Below are positions 53,077 to 61,980 of a stretch of DNA of 64,000 nt, one piece after another. Every line of letters starts with the position of its first letter. Position 1 is the first letter of the stretch. The stretch is from the NCBI GenBank assembly GCA_016841945.1, contig JAENYC010000003.1, positions 24,237 to 88,236 on the forward strand. The letters are read 5' to 3'. Origin of the DNA: Haloplasma contractile. GTDB lineage: Bacteria; Bacillota_I; Bacilli_A; Haloplasmatales; Haloplasmataceae. The notes below the pieces were generated by a model, which saw only the letters and a list, made by a program, of their open reading frames with translations, did not search any database and had not been told where the DNA came from. The translations under genes were made by a program, and so were the position numbers.

Positions 53077-54837
53077 TTAAAAAGTATAAATGATGTAGTA
53101 AGTAAATTCTTTTTTCGTCACACTAAATAATGAGAGGTGTTCATTCACTGATTTATTTTTGTCTACAATAATAGCATCAATATTATAATTTTCTATTACT
53201 TCTGTAAAAAATACAACATCAAATGGAACTTGGTCATGAATGATGTATTGTAGCTGACTTAAATCATCATCCATTTCAGCTTTATCATTTAATAGCTCAA
53301 TAGAGTCGGTAGAAACGGTTATTTTATCTTTTATTTCTTTTGTGGCCATAATCCGTCTTAATGAGTCATCCTGATTAAAGTAATGACTGATGTCTATCAC
53401 TTCTTGAGGCAAACGATAATAGATATTTTGATCAGTATTTCTAATTGGATGAAATGGATGAAAAATAGTACTTGGCATCATACAGACAAATAAAATAATG
53501 ATGACTTTTTCAATTAAACGTGTTTTTTTAATGAATAGAAAAACAATGGAAAAAGAAAACGGTAAAAGAAAAAACAAATATTTAAATATATTGGAAAAAT
53601 AAAGGGTTAATGGGGAGATTATAATGAATACTAGAATGAGGGGAAAATAGTATAAAAGTAATTGATGCTTCAACTTATCTTTGGATAATTTTATTAAACT
53701 ATAAACTGTTAATCCATAGAATAAGAGGAGTTGTGGTTTATAGGTTATTAATCCTTCGCTTATTTGCTTGATTCTATCTAACAATAGTTTATAAGAATCA
53801 AGATAAAGTACACATAGGACAATTAAAAAAAGTATGAATACGATATAACCTAATTTTTTTTGTTGATATTTATTAATATACATCATCATTAATATAAAGC
53901 CAAAAATTAATGTTGTTGAAAGAACATAAATTAAGATGATATCAATGGGATAGTTATCAATCAAAAGGTGAACAAAGAGTGGAAAAATAGTGACCAAAAT
54001 AAGTTGGGTAATACGAGATGGGGAGGGTACTTTCTTAATATAGAAGGTCAAAATAAATCCAAGATTTAAAATTAGTTGTAAATATAGACTGATAGAAGTA
54101 AAGGCCATCACGCTAAAATTAACCAATAACAGTAATTTATCATATTTTTTATCATATCTATAAAATAATGCAAATTGAAAAGGAATTAGTGCATATAAAT
54201 ACAATGCTTTTCCTGTAAATGGAAGAGTAACCAATTCATAAGCATTTAATGGATGAATATATCCATGTGTTGTCACGTTTACTACAGTCAATAAAAGCAT
54301 AAAAACAATAAATCCATAACGACTTTCTTTCACATTCATAAATAGAATGCTTATGCCCTCATAAAGGGTATATAAAATAATAAACAGATGAACAAAGGTC
54401 ATGATGTTTACTGTAAAAATGGTGGAATGGATATTAAAAAGCGATGCTTGATAGAGGGTATAAGTTTGAAATACCGTTAAGTCAATATTTTGATTAATCG
54501 TTGTTAAATAATGATAAGCATCCCCTCTTGTAATAAACGCGAGGGTAAAATAATAAAAGATATAAATAAATATAATACCCATCATGATATAATCAATATT
54601 GACAGCTTTTCTTTTCAAAGAAATGAAAAGCAATATGACTAAAATCCCTATATAAATAGGGAAAATAAATGATTTTAAAAAATACTGCAAAATGTAAAAG
54701 ATCGTTAAAGAAAACATATAGCCAATGATTAAGTTCATATATGAAAAGGATAATTTAAATAGAGATTTAAATGCCCGTCCTATTAATTCATAAACGATTA
54801 AACTAAAGATTCCAATCAAAAACAACGTTATAAACAT
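53077..54837 (-). CDS. Large polytopic membrane protein, possible GT-C-type glycosyltransferase or polymerase
   Basis: This 586-residue protein has about 13-15 hydrophobic segments and a soluble C-terminal part of about 120 residues that looks like an alpha/beta domain. In the first outer loop, near residue 110, is ITRGDAYHYLTT, an acidic/aromatic segment like the catalytic loops of GT-C enzymes. No firm family was recognised. It lies between the heparinase-like gene and small unknown genes in a polysaccharide block, which favours a role in sugar transfer or polymerisation. GGTGAT three bases before the ATG. Confidence 0.6.
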   Translation of the reverse strand: MFITLFLIGIFSLIVYELIGRAFKSLFKLSFSYMNLIIGYMFSLTIFYILQYFLKSFIFPIYIGILVILLFISLKRKAVNIDYIMMGIIFIYIFYYFTLAFITRGDAYHYLTTINQNIDLTVFQTYTLYQASLFNIHSTIFTVNIMTFVHLFIILYTLYEGISILFMNVKESRYGFIVFMLLLTVVNVTTHGYIHPLNAYELVTLPFTGKALYLYALIPFQFALFYRYDKKYDKLLLLVNFSVMAFTSISLYLQLILNLGFILTFYIKKVPSPSRITQLILVTIFPLFVHLLIDNYPIDIILIYVLSTTLIFGFILMMMYINKYQQKKLGYIVFILFLIVLCVLYLDSYKLLLDRIKQISEGLITYKPQLLLFYGLTVYSLIKLSKDKLKHQLLLYYFPLILVFIIISPLTLYFSNIFKYLFFLLPFSFSIVFLFIKKTRLIEKVIIILFVCMMPSTIFHPFHPIRNTDQNIYYRLPQEVIDISHYFNQDDSLRRIMATKEIKDKITVSTDSIELLNDKAEMDDDLSQLQYIIHDQVPFDVVFFTEVIENYNIDAIIVDKNKSVNEHLSLFSVTKKEFTYYIIYTF

Positions 54838-54854
54838 AATATCACCTAAGTCTA

Positions 54855-55106
54855 TTATGCCTTTAAAACCCCATCTTTATGAATAAAACGCAAGTTGTGT
54901 AAAATAAATTGATAGGCCAAATAATCAAAGTTTTCATGATAAATTTTTTTCAATCGATATAATTTATAAACGTAGTATAAACATAATATCCCCACCTCAT
55001 ATAATAGATCTAAATTTTCTACTTCCTCAATATCTTTTAAACACAACAAAATTAAATACCCTTTTTCTTTTAAAATACACTCATTAAATGTTATATACTC
55101 TTTCAT
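54855..55106 (-). CDS. Small unknown protein
   Basis: The 83-residue protein is rich in Leu, Tyr and Glu, with one moderately hydrophobic helix (about 38-50) and no clear signal peptide. GAGGTATT before the ATG supports translation. It precedes the large membrane protein gene by 17 bp on the same strand, so it probably belongs to that operon. No family was recognised. Confidence 0.5.
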   Translation of the reverse strand: MKEYITFNECILKEKGYLILLCLKDIEEVENLDLLYEVGILCLYYVYKLYRLKKIYHENFDYLAYQFILHNLRFIHKDGVLKA

Positions 55107-55155
55107 AATACCTCCTAAAAAACATGGTTTTAATATTATTTACGTCAGTTATTCT

Positions 55156-55947
55156 CTATTTTCTTTTTTTTTCTTCAAATTCTATTAACTCTATCAATCG
55201 TTCATTCATTCTAGGTGAATCTAAATGAAGTTTATGAACTTCATAATCATAGTATTTTTTTACCATATCTTGATAATGATGAATGAAGTTGTCATCTTTT
55301 TTATTCAATGGTTTTACTTTTCTAAGTAAATGTATCAAATGGAAGACCTTTATAATGATCACTATTACCTCAACACTATATGTGATAAATTCTATCAATC
55401 CTTGACTTTTAACAGTGATTTTTACTGTTAAATCCTGATGTAATTGTTCGTTTAATATGAGATCATAAAGTCCATATAAACTCATACATTGAATATTATC
55501 ATTTTGATTGACCTTTAAAACAAAATGATAGGCTGAGTTCTTATAAAAATATGGATAAAGATTTCTATCAATTTCTGGTTTTATTTCATTCAAATTAATG
55601 AGCACTTTATCCTTATGTAGATACTTATGCATCACTTGCATCTCTTTTATATCAATTTCTTTCATCCAAGAAACAGTTCTATAAAATTTTTCATCTTCTT
55701 TAAAACAATTTGAAATGATTTTTCCAATTGATAACTTTTTATTCCTTGTACTAGGAATCAATACAACATCTTCAGGCTTAAAGTCTGTGATAAATAGCAT
55801 GCGTTGTTTGAATTTTTTATTTAATGGATAAAACCCCACCCTATCATTTTTTAAGTAGTCATCATAATATTTGCCATTACAAGTTTTGATTAAATAATAA
55901 TTTTCGTCTCCATTTATTTTAGGAAAAGCATTTAAAATTTGCTCCAT
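55156..55947 (-). CDS. Unknown protein behind a ribosome-site-burying hairpin
   Basis: The 263-residue protein starts at the ATG at 55947, after AAAGGAGG seven bases upstream. The N-terminal half (about 1-110) has a GFYPLNKK segment, an IGKIISN strand and an FYRTVSWMKEID segment, reminiscent of the small modules found at the front of some restriction-type proteins, but this is weak. One hydrophobic segment lies near 170-190 and a basic/acidic helical tail ends KKRK. The ribosome binding site lies in one arm of a long hairpin, so expression is likely controlled. No function is assigned. Confidence 0.55.
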   Translation of the reverse strand: MEQILNAFPKINGDENYYLIKTCNGKYYDDYLKNDRVGFYPLNKKFKQRMLFITDFKPEDVVLIPSTRNKKLSIGKIISNCFKEDEKFYRTVSWMKEIDIKEMQVMHKYLHKDKVLINLNEIKPEIDRNLYPYFYKNSAYHFVLKVNQNDNIQCMSLYGLYDLILNEQLHQDLTVKITVKSQGLIEFITYSVEVIVIIIKVFHLIHLLRKVKPLNKKDDNFIHHYQDMVKKYYDYEVHKLHLDSPRMNERLIELIEFEEKKRK

Positions 55948-56002
55948 AAAAAAACCTCCTTTTAGTTTATTCATAATATAAATAAACAAAAAGAGGTTTT
56001 TT
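55948..56002 (-). promoter_or_regulatory. Hairpin covering the ribosome binding site at 55.9 kb
   Basis: Bases 55949-55971 pair with 55981-56002 (CCTC with GAGG, TTTT with AAAA, GTTTATT with AATAAAC and an A-T outer part), with one bulge and one mismatch, loop 55972-55980. On the minus-strand RNA the 3' arm contains AAAAGGAGG, the ribosome binding site, and is followed by seven U directly before the AUG. It is at once a terminator shape and a translation block. Confidence 0.65.
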
Positions 56003-56102
56003 GGGGAATTTTTTTGTGACTTTTTTAAAAAAATAGGATTGTAAGCTTTTTTGATATATGTCACGACCTCTATTATATCCTTTTAACCGATAAAATACAA
56101 GA

Positions 56103-56315
56103 TTAAATCGGACTTTTTAGTCTAAATAACAAATAACTCAAGATATCTAAAACATGGGGAAAACAGTGATAAAATGAAAGAATTGGCTTAAAAAACCGTG
56201 TGATTTTTAACTTAATTGCTGCAAACAAATGATAAAACGCCTCACTTTCCCTAATGATTAAATCTTGATAAAATTTTTGATCGATTAAATACATTTGATT
56301 TTCACAAACCATCAT
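56103..56315 (-). CDS. Small unknown protein
   Basis: The 70-residue protein has no signal peptide; its C-terminal half (about 30-65) is moderately hydrophobic with His, Phe and Arg residues. AAGGAGTGG before the ATG supports a real gene; a second ATG follows at once. It lies between the glycosyltransferase terminator and the hairpin-controlled gene. It may be a small membrane-associated protein; no family was recognised. Confidence 0.4.
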   Translation of the reverse strand: MMVCENQMYLIDQKFYQDLIIRESEAFYHLFAAIKLKITRFFKPILSFYHCFPHVLDILSYLLFRLKSPI

Positions 56316-56378
56316 ACCACTCCTTGTTATATTCGCCTAATTTATCATATTAAAGAAATGAAAATTTGTTCATAAAAA

Positions 56379-56400
56379 AAACTATCCAAAAGGATAGTTT
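56379..56400 (-). terminator. Terminator after the manA-glycosyltransferase pair
   Basis: AAACTATCC at 56379-56387 pairs with GGATAGTTT at 56392-56400 over AAAA. Read on the minus strand it is followed by eight T, and it overlaps the glycosyltransferase stop. Confidence 0.85.
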
Positions 56401-57364
56401 AATCATCAAGATATTGTCCTAACTTTAGATTTTTTAATTCACTTTGTTTAATTGATTCTCCGAGTTGTTGTTTCTTCACTTCACTGATAATATAAGAATC
56501 TTCATAGGCACTTGGTCTTTCAATAAGAAGCATTTTGACTTTATTGTAGATACATTCACTTACTGTAGTAAAGCCAGATTTTGTGACAACTAAATCACTT
56601 GCTGCGATATAATTTTGTGAATCTAAACACTCGTTTCCTAAAATCGCGATAGGACCATTGTATTTAACACGAACCTTATTCGTTGTCACAATTAATCCAT
56701 TAAAATTTGTTACTTGAACAACCATATTACTAGACATACCCGACATAATAGATACAATGTGTTGATATTTTGTTCTCAAAGCATTTACCTTCTTTGTATC
56801 AATTGGTCGGGGCATAAACTCTACTTTTCTTTTTATGCAATGTAGATATTCAAAAGGAAAAGAAAGCGGATAAAGCCACAATTCATCAATTTGTTGGTCT
56901 AATTGATAATAAAAATCAATGATAGTTTGATCAAGTTTTAAATGAAGATATTGTTTATACCAAGTAAAATTGGTTAAGACAATGACTTTTTTCTTTAACT
57001 GTTTACCCACTAATATTCCTAATGGGGAAATATCAACATAGATTTCACTAAAGGAAAAATTTTTTAATTGTTCAACCTCTTCTTTTACCATTTGAGGTAA
57101 ATTTAACATGAACTCATATAAAGCTTGTTGTGTTTTATTACGATTTACCCTAATGCCATTTTTATAATTTATGAATCCAACATCAGTCTTTATTTCCTGA
57201 AAAATAAAACGACTTGATTTTTTTTCAAAATAACGTTTTAAAAAATCGATTTGATTAGCTCCACATGCAACATACACCTTGTCTTTATCACTTAAGCGCT
57301 CAATAAATGGGATACTTCTTATCATATGGCCAAAGCCATGATTAGATAAATAAAATACTTTCAT
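56399..57364 (-). CDS. Glycosyltransferase of the MurG/GT1 type
   Basis: The 321-residue protein has a GT-B layout. The N-terminus reads YLSNHGFGHMIRSIPFIE, like the GxGHxxR motif of GT1/GT28 enzymes. The C-terminal half has ILGNECLDSQNYIAASDLVV and TKSGFTTVSECI, the nucleotide-sugar-binding region, followed by RPSAYED. Donor and acceptor are not readable. It overlaps the manA stop by four bases (ATGA), so the two are translationally coupled and may form and use a sugar nucleotide for a surface glycan. Confidence 0.72.
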   Translation of the reverse strand: MKVFYLSNHGFGHMIRSIPFIERLSDKDKVYVACGANQIDFLKRYFEKKSSRFIFQEIKTDVGFINYKNGIRVNRNKTQQALYEFMLNLPQMVKEEVEQLKNFSFSEIYVDISPLGILVGKQLKKKVIVLTNFTWYKQYLHLKLDQTIIDFYYQLDQQIDELWLYPLSFPFEYLHCIKRKVEFMPRPIDTKKVNALRTKYQHIVSIMSGMSSNMVVQVTNFNGLIVTTNKVRVKYNGPIAILGNECLDSQNYIAASDLVVTKSGFTTVSECIYNKVKMLLIERPSAYEDSYIISEVKKQQLGESIKQSELKNLKLGQYLDD

Positions 57365-58290
57365 AAACTAGAAACCAATAACTCAAGATTTCCTTGACAA
57401 AACACTTCATTATTAATCGATGTGACGATGAAGTGATCGCCTTTTTGTATGGGTTCATCTAAGAATTTTCCATTTCCATTTAAAACAGACACAAGTAAAA
57501 ATGTATCAATTTCACATTTGATTTCATTTTTCACATCCCATTTTTGAACAGTGAAATTTGGTGTTTTAAGAAATGTGGTAATCATGGAATCTTTAATCAT
57601 TCTAACCTCTTTTTGAATTAAAAAATCTTTGTGAGGAACAGTTGTTACTTCAATTGCTTTATCTATATGAAGGGGTCTTTTTTGATGATGTTGATCTTTT
57701 CTATCATAATCATAAACACGATATGTCGTATCAGATGCTTGTTGCGTTTCTAATACCAAAGTTCCTTTACATAAGGCGTGAATGGTACCGGTTGGTACAT
57801 AATAAAATTCTCCTGGTTTAATCTTTACTTGTCGTATTAAATGATTCCATTTATTTTCTTCTATTAATTGCACTAACTCTTCTTTGGATTTGGCGTGATG
57901 ACCATAAATCATCGTGGCATCAGTATCACAATCGATGATATACCAACACTCATTTTTTCCAAACTCATTATCATGTTCTAATGCATAGTTATCATCAGGA
58001 TGAACCTGTACACTCAAATCATTATTGGCATCTAATATTTTCGTTAATAGTGGAAAACGAGGACTTTTACAGTGATTAAATAATTCAGGATGTTTTTGAT
58101 ATATTTTTGATAAATGTTCTCCCTTAAATGCCCCATTCTTAATGACACAATCGCCGTTTTGATGCGCCGATATTGCCCAGCATTCTCCAGTATGATCACT
58201 TGGAATAGAATAATTAAAGTGATCTTTTAATTTCTTACCACCCCAAATTTTTTCATGAAACACAGGTTGTAAAAATAATAATTTTTGCAT
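57361..58290 (-). CDS. manA: Mannose-6-phosphate isomerase, class I
   Basis: ManA interconverts mannose-6-phosphate and fructose-6-phosphate, a step towards GDP-mannose. The 309-residue protein has WGGKKLKD at the start and zinc ligands in VQVHPDD (Gln and His near 92-94), KNECWYI (Glu near 112) and GTIHAL (His near 169), as in the short Firmicutes type. The ATG at 58290 follows AGGAG by nine bases; a TTG just after that site is less likely. It is the first gene of a two-gene unit with the glycosyltransferase. Confidence 0.92.
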   Translation of the reverse strand: MQKLLFLQPVFHEKIWGGKKLKDHFNYSIPSDHTGECWAISAHQNGDCVIKNGAFKGEHLSKIYQKHPELFNHCKSPRFPLLTKILDANNDLSVQVHPDDNYALEHDNEFGKNECWYIIDCDTDATMIYGHHAKSKEELVQLIEENKWNHLIRQVKIKPGEFYYVPTGTIHALCKGTLVLETQQASDTTYRVYDYDRKDQHHQKRPLHIDKAIEVTTVPHKDFLIQKEVRMIKDSMITTFLKTPNFTVQKWDVKNEIKCEIDTFLLVSVLNGNGKFLDEPIQKGDHFIVTSINNEVFCQGNLELLVSSL

Positions 58291-58717
58291 GATATTCAAC
58301 TCCTAAACCTATTGTTATCTTCAATCCTAATAATATGTAAAAAAACGAGTACATAATGGACCCGTTTTTTTCTAAAGACCTATTGTTTGAAGAATTATGG
58401 AGGATCATTTTTCTTAAACAAAAATGTATGTTAAGTCTTTATTCACTTTATATTTTAATCTATTTTAACACCATTTGCAATAGTTTCACACATATTTATA
58501 ATAAATAGATAAAAAAAATGATGAAATCAAGATAAAATAATATATTTATGCATAAAAAATGAACAAAAAGTTCATTTTTTATGATACCGTCATATAAAAA
58601 AGAATGTTTCTACTCCTATTTTATTCAAAATTTCTAAAATTGATAGTATTAAAGATGAATAGTTTTTAATGTATGAATTATACATAAGCATCAAAACCTA
58701 ATATGAGGTGACTAAAT
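58291..58717. other. 427-bp non-coding gap between manA and the 58.7 kb gene
   Basis: No gene is supported. It holds two hairpins: one at about 58340-58372 (AAAAACG-GT paired with AC-CGTTTTT, one mismatch) and one at 58559-58583 (ATGAAC/GTTCAT with A and T runs). Neither follows a gene in the right direction, so a small RNA or leader may lie between them. The rest is AT-rich with no clear promoter seen. Confidence 0.5.
58554..58583. terminator. Orphan terminator-like hairpin at 58.56 kb
   Basis: AAAAAATGAAC pairs with GTTCATTTTTT over a five-A loop, symmetric with A before and T after. No gene ends next to it on either strand. It may end an unannotated small RNA. Confidence 0.55.
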
Positions 58718-59128
58718 ATGGAACATTTTGAAGAATTACAACATCAGAATAACTCTTTTGATAATGTCTATGGTCTATATGTTAACAATCCGAATCAAAT
58801 GAGTTATTTATTATTTCTTGCTAATCAAAAAAAAGAAAATTTAAATCTTCTTAACGGTGAACTATCACATTATTTTGATTTAATGACATCTTTATTATTC
58901 GATTATGCTAAAGGGAATTATAAAAAAGTCCCCATAAAAACCATCATCTTTTTTGTCAGTGCCTTATCTTCCTTTGTCTTTCCTAAAAAAACAACACTTG
59001 ATATAATACCGGGTGTAAAATTAATAAAGCAGTTTGGACTTATAAAACTACTGCTTCAATCATTTAAGAATGATTTAATGAAATATGAATATTGGAAAAA
59101 AAATCAAAATAGACCGCTAGAAGTATAA
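58718..59128 (+). CDS. YkvA/DUF1232-like protein
   Basis: The 136-residue protein has a helical N-terminal region and, at about 70-125, KVPIKTIIFFVSALSSFVFPKK followed by DIIPG, then KNDLMKYEYW. This resembles the DUF1232 domain of YkvA, whose core is a hydrophobic segment followed by P-D-x-I-P-D; here the first PD is changed. The function of the family is unknown; it has one or two membrane-dipping helices. GAGGTGAC precedes the ATG. It is monocistronic, convergent with the HTH-TPR pair. Confidence 0.45.
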   Translation: MEHFEELQHQNNSFDNVYGLYVNNPNQMSYLLFLANQKKENLNLLNGELSHYFDLMTSLLFDYAKGNYKKVPIKTIIFFVSALSSFVFPKKTTLDIIPGVKLIKQFGLIKLLLQSFKNDLMKYEYWKKNQNRPLEV

Positions 59129-59155
59129 AAATGAGTGAAATCACTCATTTTTTAA
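59127..59155. terminator. Bidirectional terminator after the YkvA-like gene
   Basis: AAAAATGAGTGA-type arm at 59127-59138 pairs with its complement at 59141-59152, with more T after. It follows the YkvA-like stop and faces the end of the convergent regulator gene. Confidence 0.82.
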
Positions 59156-59179
59156 CTTCAAAATATTTGTATACTTTAT

Positions 59180-60394
59180 CTATGAAATGTGCAAGATTTC
59201 ATGTATTTGTTCATTCAGTTTTCTGTATTTACGATATTTTTTATTCATCCAGTAGTAATCTAACAGCATTAAGCTGTAATATTGATATTCTGTTTTATAA
59301 TACTCATTTTTCATAAAAGGAACGATATAATCTTCTATCCACTGATAATATTTTTTGTCCTGTAGTTTATGTAAGTAGAGTATCATTAATATATTTTCCT
59401 TATTTATTTTCAAACGATACGATATGTCATAATTGATGTCTAAATTTAATTTATCAAGACATTTCACATACATATATTTATAAAAATGATAATCTGGCAA
59501 TGTATTATATCTAATTAGTTGTTCAAAATAATTCTTCGCTTGCTCATAATCTTTTAAGTAATAAGCACTATAACCTAAATGAAACATCAGTTTGAGATAA
59601 TCTTCATTATTATTTAATAATTGATATTCTTCAATTAATTGTTTAGTTCTTTCATATACATCACGATAGTGTTTATCAAGTAATAATATTTCATTAATGA
59701 TTATTTCACATCGAATAACACGATATATGTTATTATTTTTTTTTAATTTATTAATTGATTGGTGTAAATAAAAGATTGCCTTTGAATAGTTAAAATCATG
59801 ATAATAACACCAACCATAAATATAATCAAGAAATCCATCGGCTTTATCTAAGTATGTATCATTGAGCTTTAATATATTGATGTTTTCTCCGTTTTGATAT
59901 CTAACAATATAATAATTATTAACATAGATAAAACATAATTGACAAGTTTCACTACAAATGGTATAAAAATTTGATAAGTACTTGATCATTTCTTGGCATT
60001 TATCGTGTTCTGATAATAAAAATAGTAAAACCAATTCTAAAACCAACAAATCATAATGATAGATTGCGTTTCGATTTTCTTGTTGTAAAGTTTTTATTCT
60101 ACCCATTAATCCCTTAATTTTATCATTTTTTAAATATAAAAACACCTCATAGACTTCTTCGGTTATTTGATGAATAGTATCTTCTAGTTTAGTATTTTCA
60201 ACATAATTAAGTTTAAAATATTTAAGTAGTTTAATATAAAGCATCATGTGAATGGTATCATGACCTCGTTCTACTTTACTTATAACACTTTGATTGTAAA
60301 TGATGCTTTTGGATAGTTTCTGTTGAGAAAAGCCTCGTAGATTACGATTTATTTTAATGATGTGTCCTAATTTTTGTTTTACACTAGATTTCAC
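59180..60394 (-). CDS. HTH-TPR regulator (RRNPP-like), second of a tandem pair
   Basis: The product is about 405 residues, with an N-terminal HTH_3 (XRE) domain (LGHIIKINRNLRGFSQQKLSK, then QSVISKVERG) and a C-terminal domain of TPR-like helix pairs (about 80-400, for example LGYSAYYLKDYEQAKNYF). This is the layout of Rgg/PlcR/PrgX regulators that bind short peptides. The GTG at 60394, eight bases after AGGGGG, is preferred; an ATG at 60400 is possible. It overlaps the end of the upstream paralogue by 11 bp. Its target may be the polysaccharide genes around it. Confidence 0.75.
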   Translation of the reverse strand: MKSSVKQKLGHIIKINRNLRGFSQQKLSKSIIYNQSVISKVERGHDTIHMMLYIKLLKYFKLNYVENTKLEDTIHQITEEVYEVFLYLKNDKIKGLMGRIKTLQQENRNAIYHYDLLVLELVLLFLLSEHDKCQEMIKYLSNFYTICSETCQLCFIYVNNYYIVRYQNGENINILKLNDTYLDKADGFLDYIYGWCYYHDFNYSKAIFYLHQSINKLKKNNNIYRVIRCEIIINEILLLDKHYRDVYERTKQLIEEYQLLNNNEDYLKLMFHLGYSAYYLKDYEQAKNYFEQLIRYNTLPDYHFYKYMYVKCLDKLNLDINYDISYRLKINKENILMILYLHKLQDKKYYQWIEDYIVPFMKNEYYKTEYQYYSLMLLDYYWMNKKYRKYRKLNEQIHEILHIS

Positions 60395-61649
60395 TACCAT
60401 AGCCCCCTGTTCGAATCCGCAATATAACTTCATTCATTTGCTTATAGATCAAATATTTTCGTCTTTTCCATAACTTATCCTTAATTAAGATAAAAATAAG
60501 TTTAGTATGTAGATAATAATCATGGTATTGAAAAATCGCTTGATAGAGATGATGAAATGAATGAAATAATCGCTCGAAATCGATTATTTTTTTATCATCC
60601 ATAAAAGCTTGTAAAAAGATTTGATTGATTTTTATTTTATATATCTCTTTTTTCTTCAACTCTTTTTTATAAATATTAAATAAAGATAGCTGATTCGTTT
60701 TTTTAAGACAATATAATATGTAGGCATAATAAAAACACAAATATTGATTTGTTTCTTCTAACTCAATATTTTCTTTAAAAAAAGGGATTGCTTTCTCATA
60801 TTCTTTTAAAGCTAAATAAGATGCCCCTATAAATGAATTATACTGAATTTTTAAGTAAGGGAATTTAGTGAATACCTCTTGACTTAAGAAACAATTTTTT
60901 AATATATCGATGGTTTGTTTGTAATTTGCATCAAAATAATAAATGAATGCGAGTAATCCCTTTGTGATCACTACCTTATCTTGATGATGCTTTTTTTTGT
61001 ATTGATCAAGTAAGTCTAAAATAGATAGTTCTGCTAAACGATATCTTCTTAGAACAATTTGATTTAAAGTCATGATATATTGTAAATGACTATCATCTAG
61101 ATTTAATTCATCTTTCAATTTATATGCATTTCTAAACAGGTCTTCAGCTTGTAAAAAATCTCTTTTAATATGATAATAATAGCCTTTTAATACTAAAAAA
61201 ATATATTGTTCAAAAGGATTAAAAATACATTCAATATCCTTTAGCTTTTCTATGTTTTGATTGAACAATATGATATTATTTTTGCTTAAATCAAAACACG
61301 CTTGCATGAGTTTTTTGATATAAAACTCATCCATATTTAGTTTATCATAGTGACTGACTTTTTGATAAATTTCTCTTGTTTTATCCATATCGTAATCATC
61401 AAGTGATTGATACATCGCATATAATTCTTTTTCTAAATCCTTATTATTTTCATTTAAAAACATATCAAAATAGCACAGCGCCTTTTCATAATGTTCTAAG
61501 GAAATCGTCGTATCACCATTTTCTATCCGACTCACTGTACTTTGGTTCACCTTTAAAATATTTGCTAGATCGTGTTGCGATAAGTGCTGGTTTAACCTTT
61601 CAACTTTTATCACTTGTCCAATTCTAGACAAATTTACAACATCCTTCAT
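60384..61649 (-). CDS. HTH-TPR regulator (RRNPP-like), first of a tandem pair
   Basis: The 421-residue protein has an N-terminal HTH_3 domain (GQVIKVERLNQHLSQHDLA, then NQSTVSRIENG) and a long TPR-like C-terminal part (about 90-400, for example ASYLALKEYEKAIPFF). It is a clear paralogue of the next gene in layout and length. GGTGGT three bases before the ATG marks the start. No peptide-pheromone gene of the usual signal-bearing type was recognised nearby. It is bounded by the 61.65-61.98 kb gap on the upstream side. Confidence 0.77.
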   Translation of the reverse strand: MKDVVNLSRIGQVIKVERLNQHLSQHDLANILKVNQSTVSRIENGDTTISLEHYEKALCYFDMFLNENNKDLEKELYAMYQSLDDYDMDKTREIYQKVSHYDKLNMDEFYIKKLMQACFDLSKNNIILFNQNIEKLKDIECIFNPFEQYIFLVLKGYYYHIKRDFLQAEDLFRNAYKLKDELNLDDSHLQYIMTLNQIVLRRYRLAELSILDLLDQYKKKHHQDKVVITKGLLAFIYYFDANYKQTIDILKNCFLSQEVFTKFPYLKIQYNSFIGASYLALKEYEKAIPFFKENIELEETNQYLCFYYAYILYCLKKTNQLSLFNIYKKELKKKEIYKIKINQIFLQAFMDDKKIIDFERLFHSFHHLYQAIFQYHDYYLHTKLIFILIKDKLWKRRKYLIYKQMNEVILRIRTGGYGSEI

Positions 61650-61980
61650 ATAACCACCTTTATCTGATTTTTATATATCCCAAATACCCTATGTTCTTAT
61701 ATTTTACATGATTTTATGACTGATTTCAACTTAATTTATCAATTATATATTCATAATAAAAAAGGTAAGGTTTACTCGCCTTACCTTAATATGCAGCTCA
61801 TTTTCTTCAATTGAATTAAAAAGTAAACAAATCAAGAAATAACAACATCAATACCTTAACCTAAATCAAACTTTATTCAGGAGAAACACCATGATGGTTT
61901 AAAGATTTTAATTTCACTAAGAATGCATTTGAAGTATGAGGTGCATATCACTATACTTTATGCAAGAAGAGAAGGAAATA
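61650..61980. other. 331-bp gap upstream of the HTH-TPR pair
   Basis: No gene of supported length is seen. The gap holds the terminator of the O-antigen-ligase-type gene at 61757-61787 and, between it and 61649, AT-rich sequence that should carry the promoter of the regulator pair. Only peptides of 8-14 codons can be read, none with a convincing ribosome binding site. Confidence 0.5.
61757..61787 (-). terminator. Terminator of the O-antigen-ligase-type transcript
   Basis: AAGGTAAGG at 61762-61770 pairs with CCTTACCTT at 61779-61787. On the minus strand the stem is followed by TTTTTTATTATG. It lies 190 bp after the stop of the gene that ends at 61981. Confidence 0.75.

Noticed and set aside
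60395..60425. TTCGAA-containing segment that looks like a tRNA T-arm
   Set aside because: The bases around it do not form the needed stem, no acceptor or anticodon arms are seen, and the stretch is coding in the two overlapping regulator genes.
61788..61980. Short hydrophobic peptides as a pheromone for the HTH-TPR pair
   Set aside because: Frames of 8-14 codons are expected by chance in AT-rich DNA, and none has a signal-peptide layout or good ribosome site.
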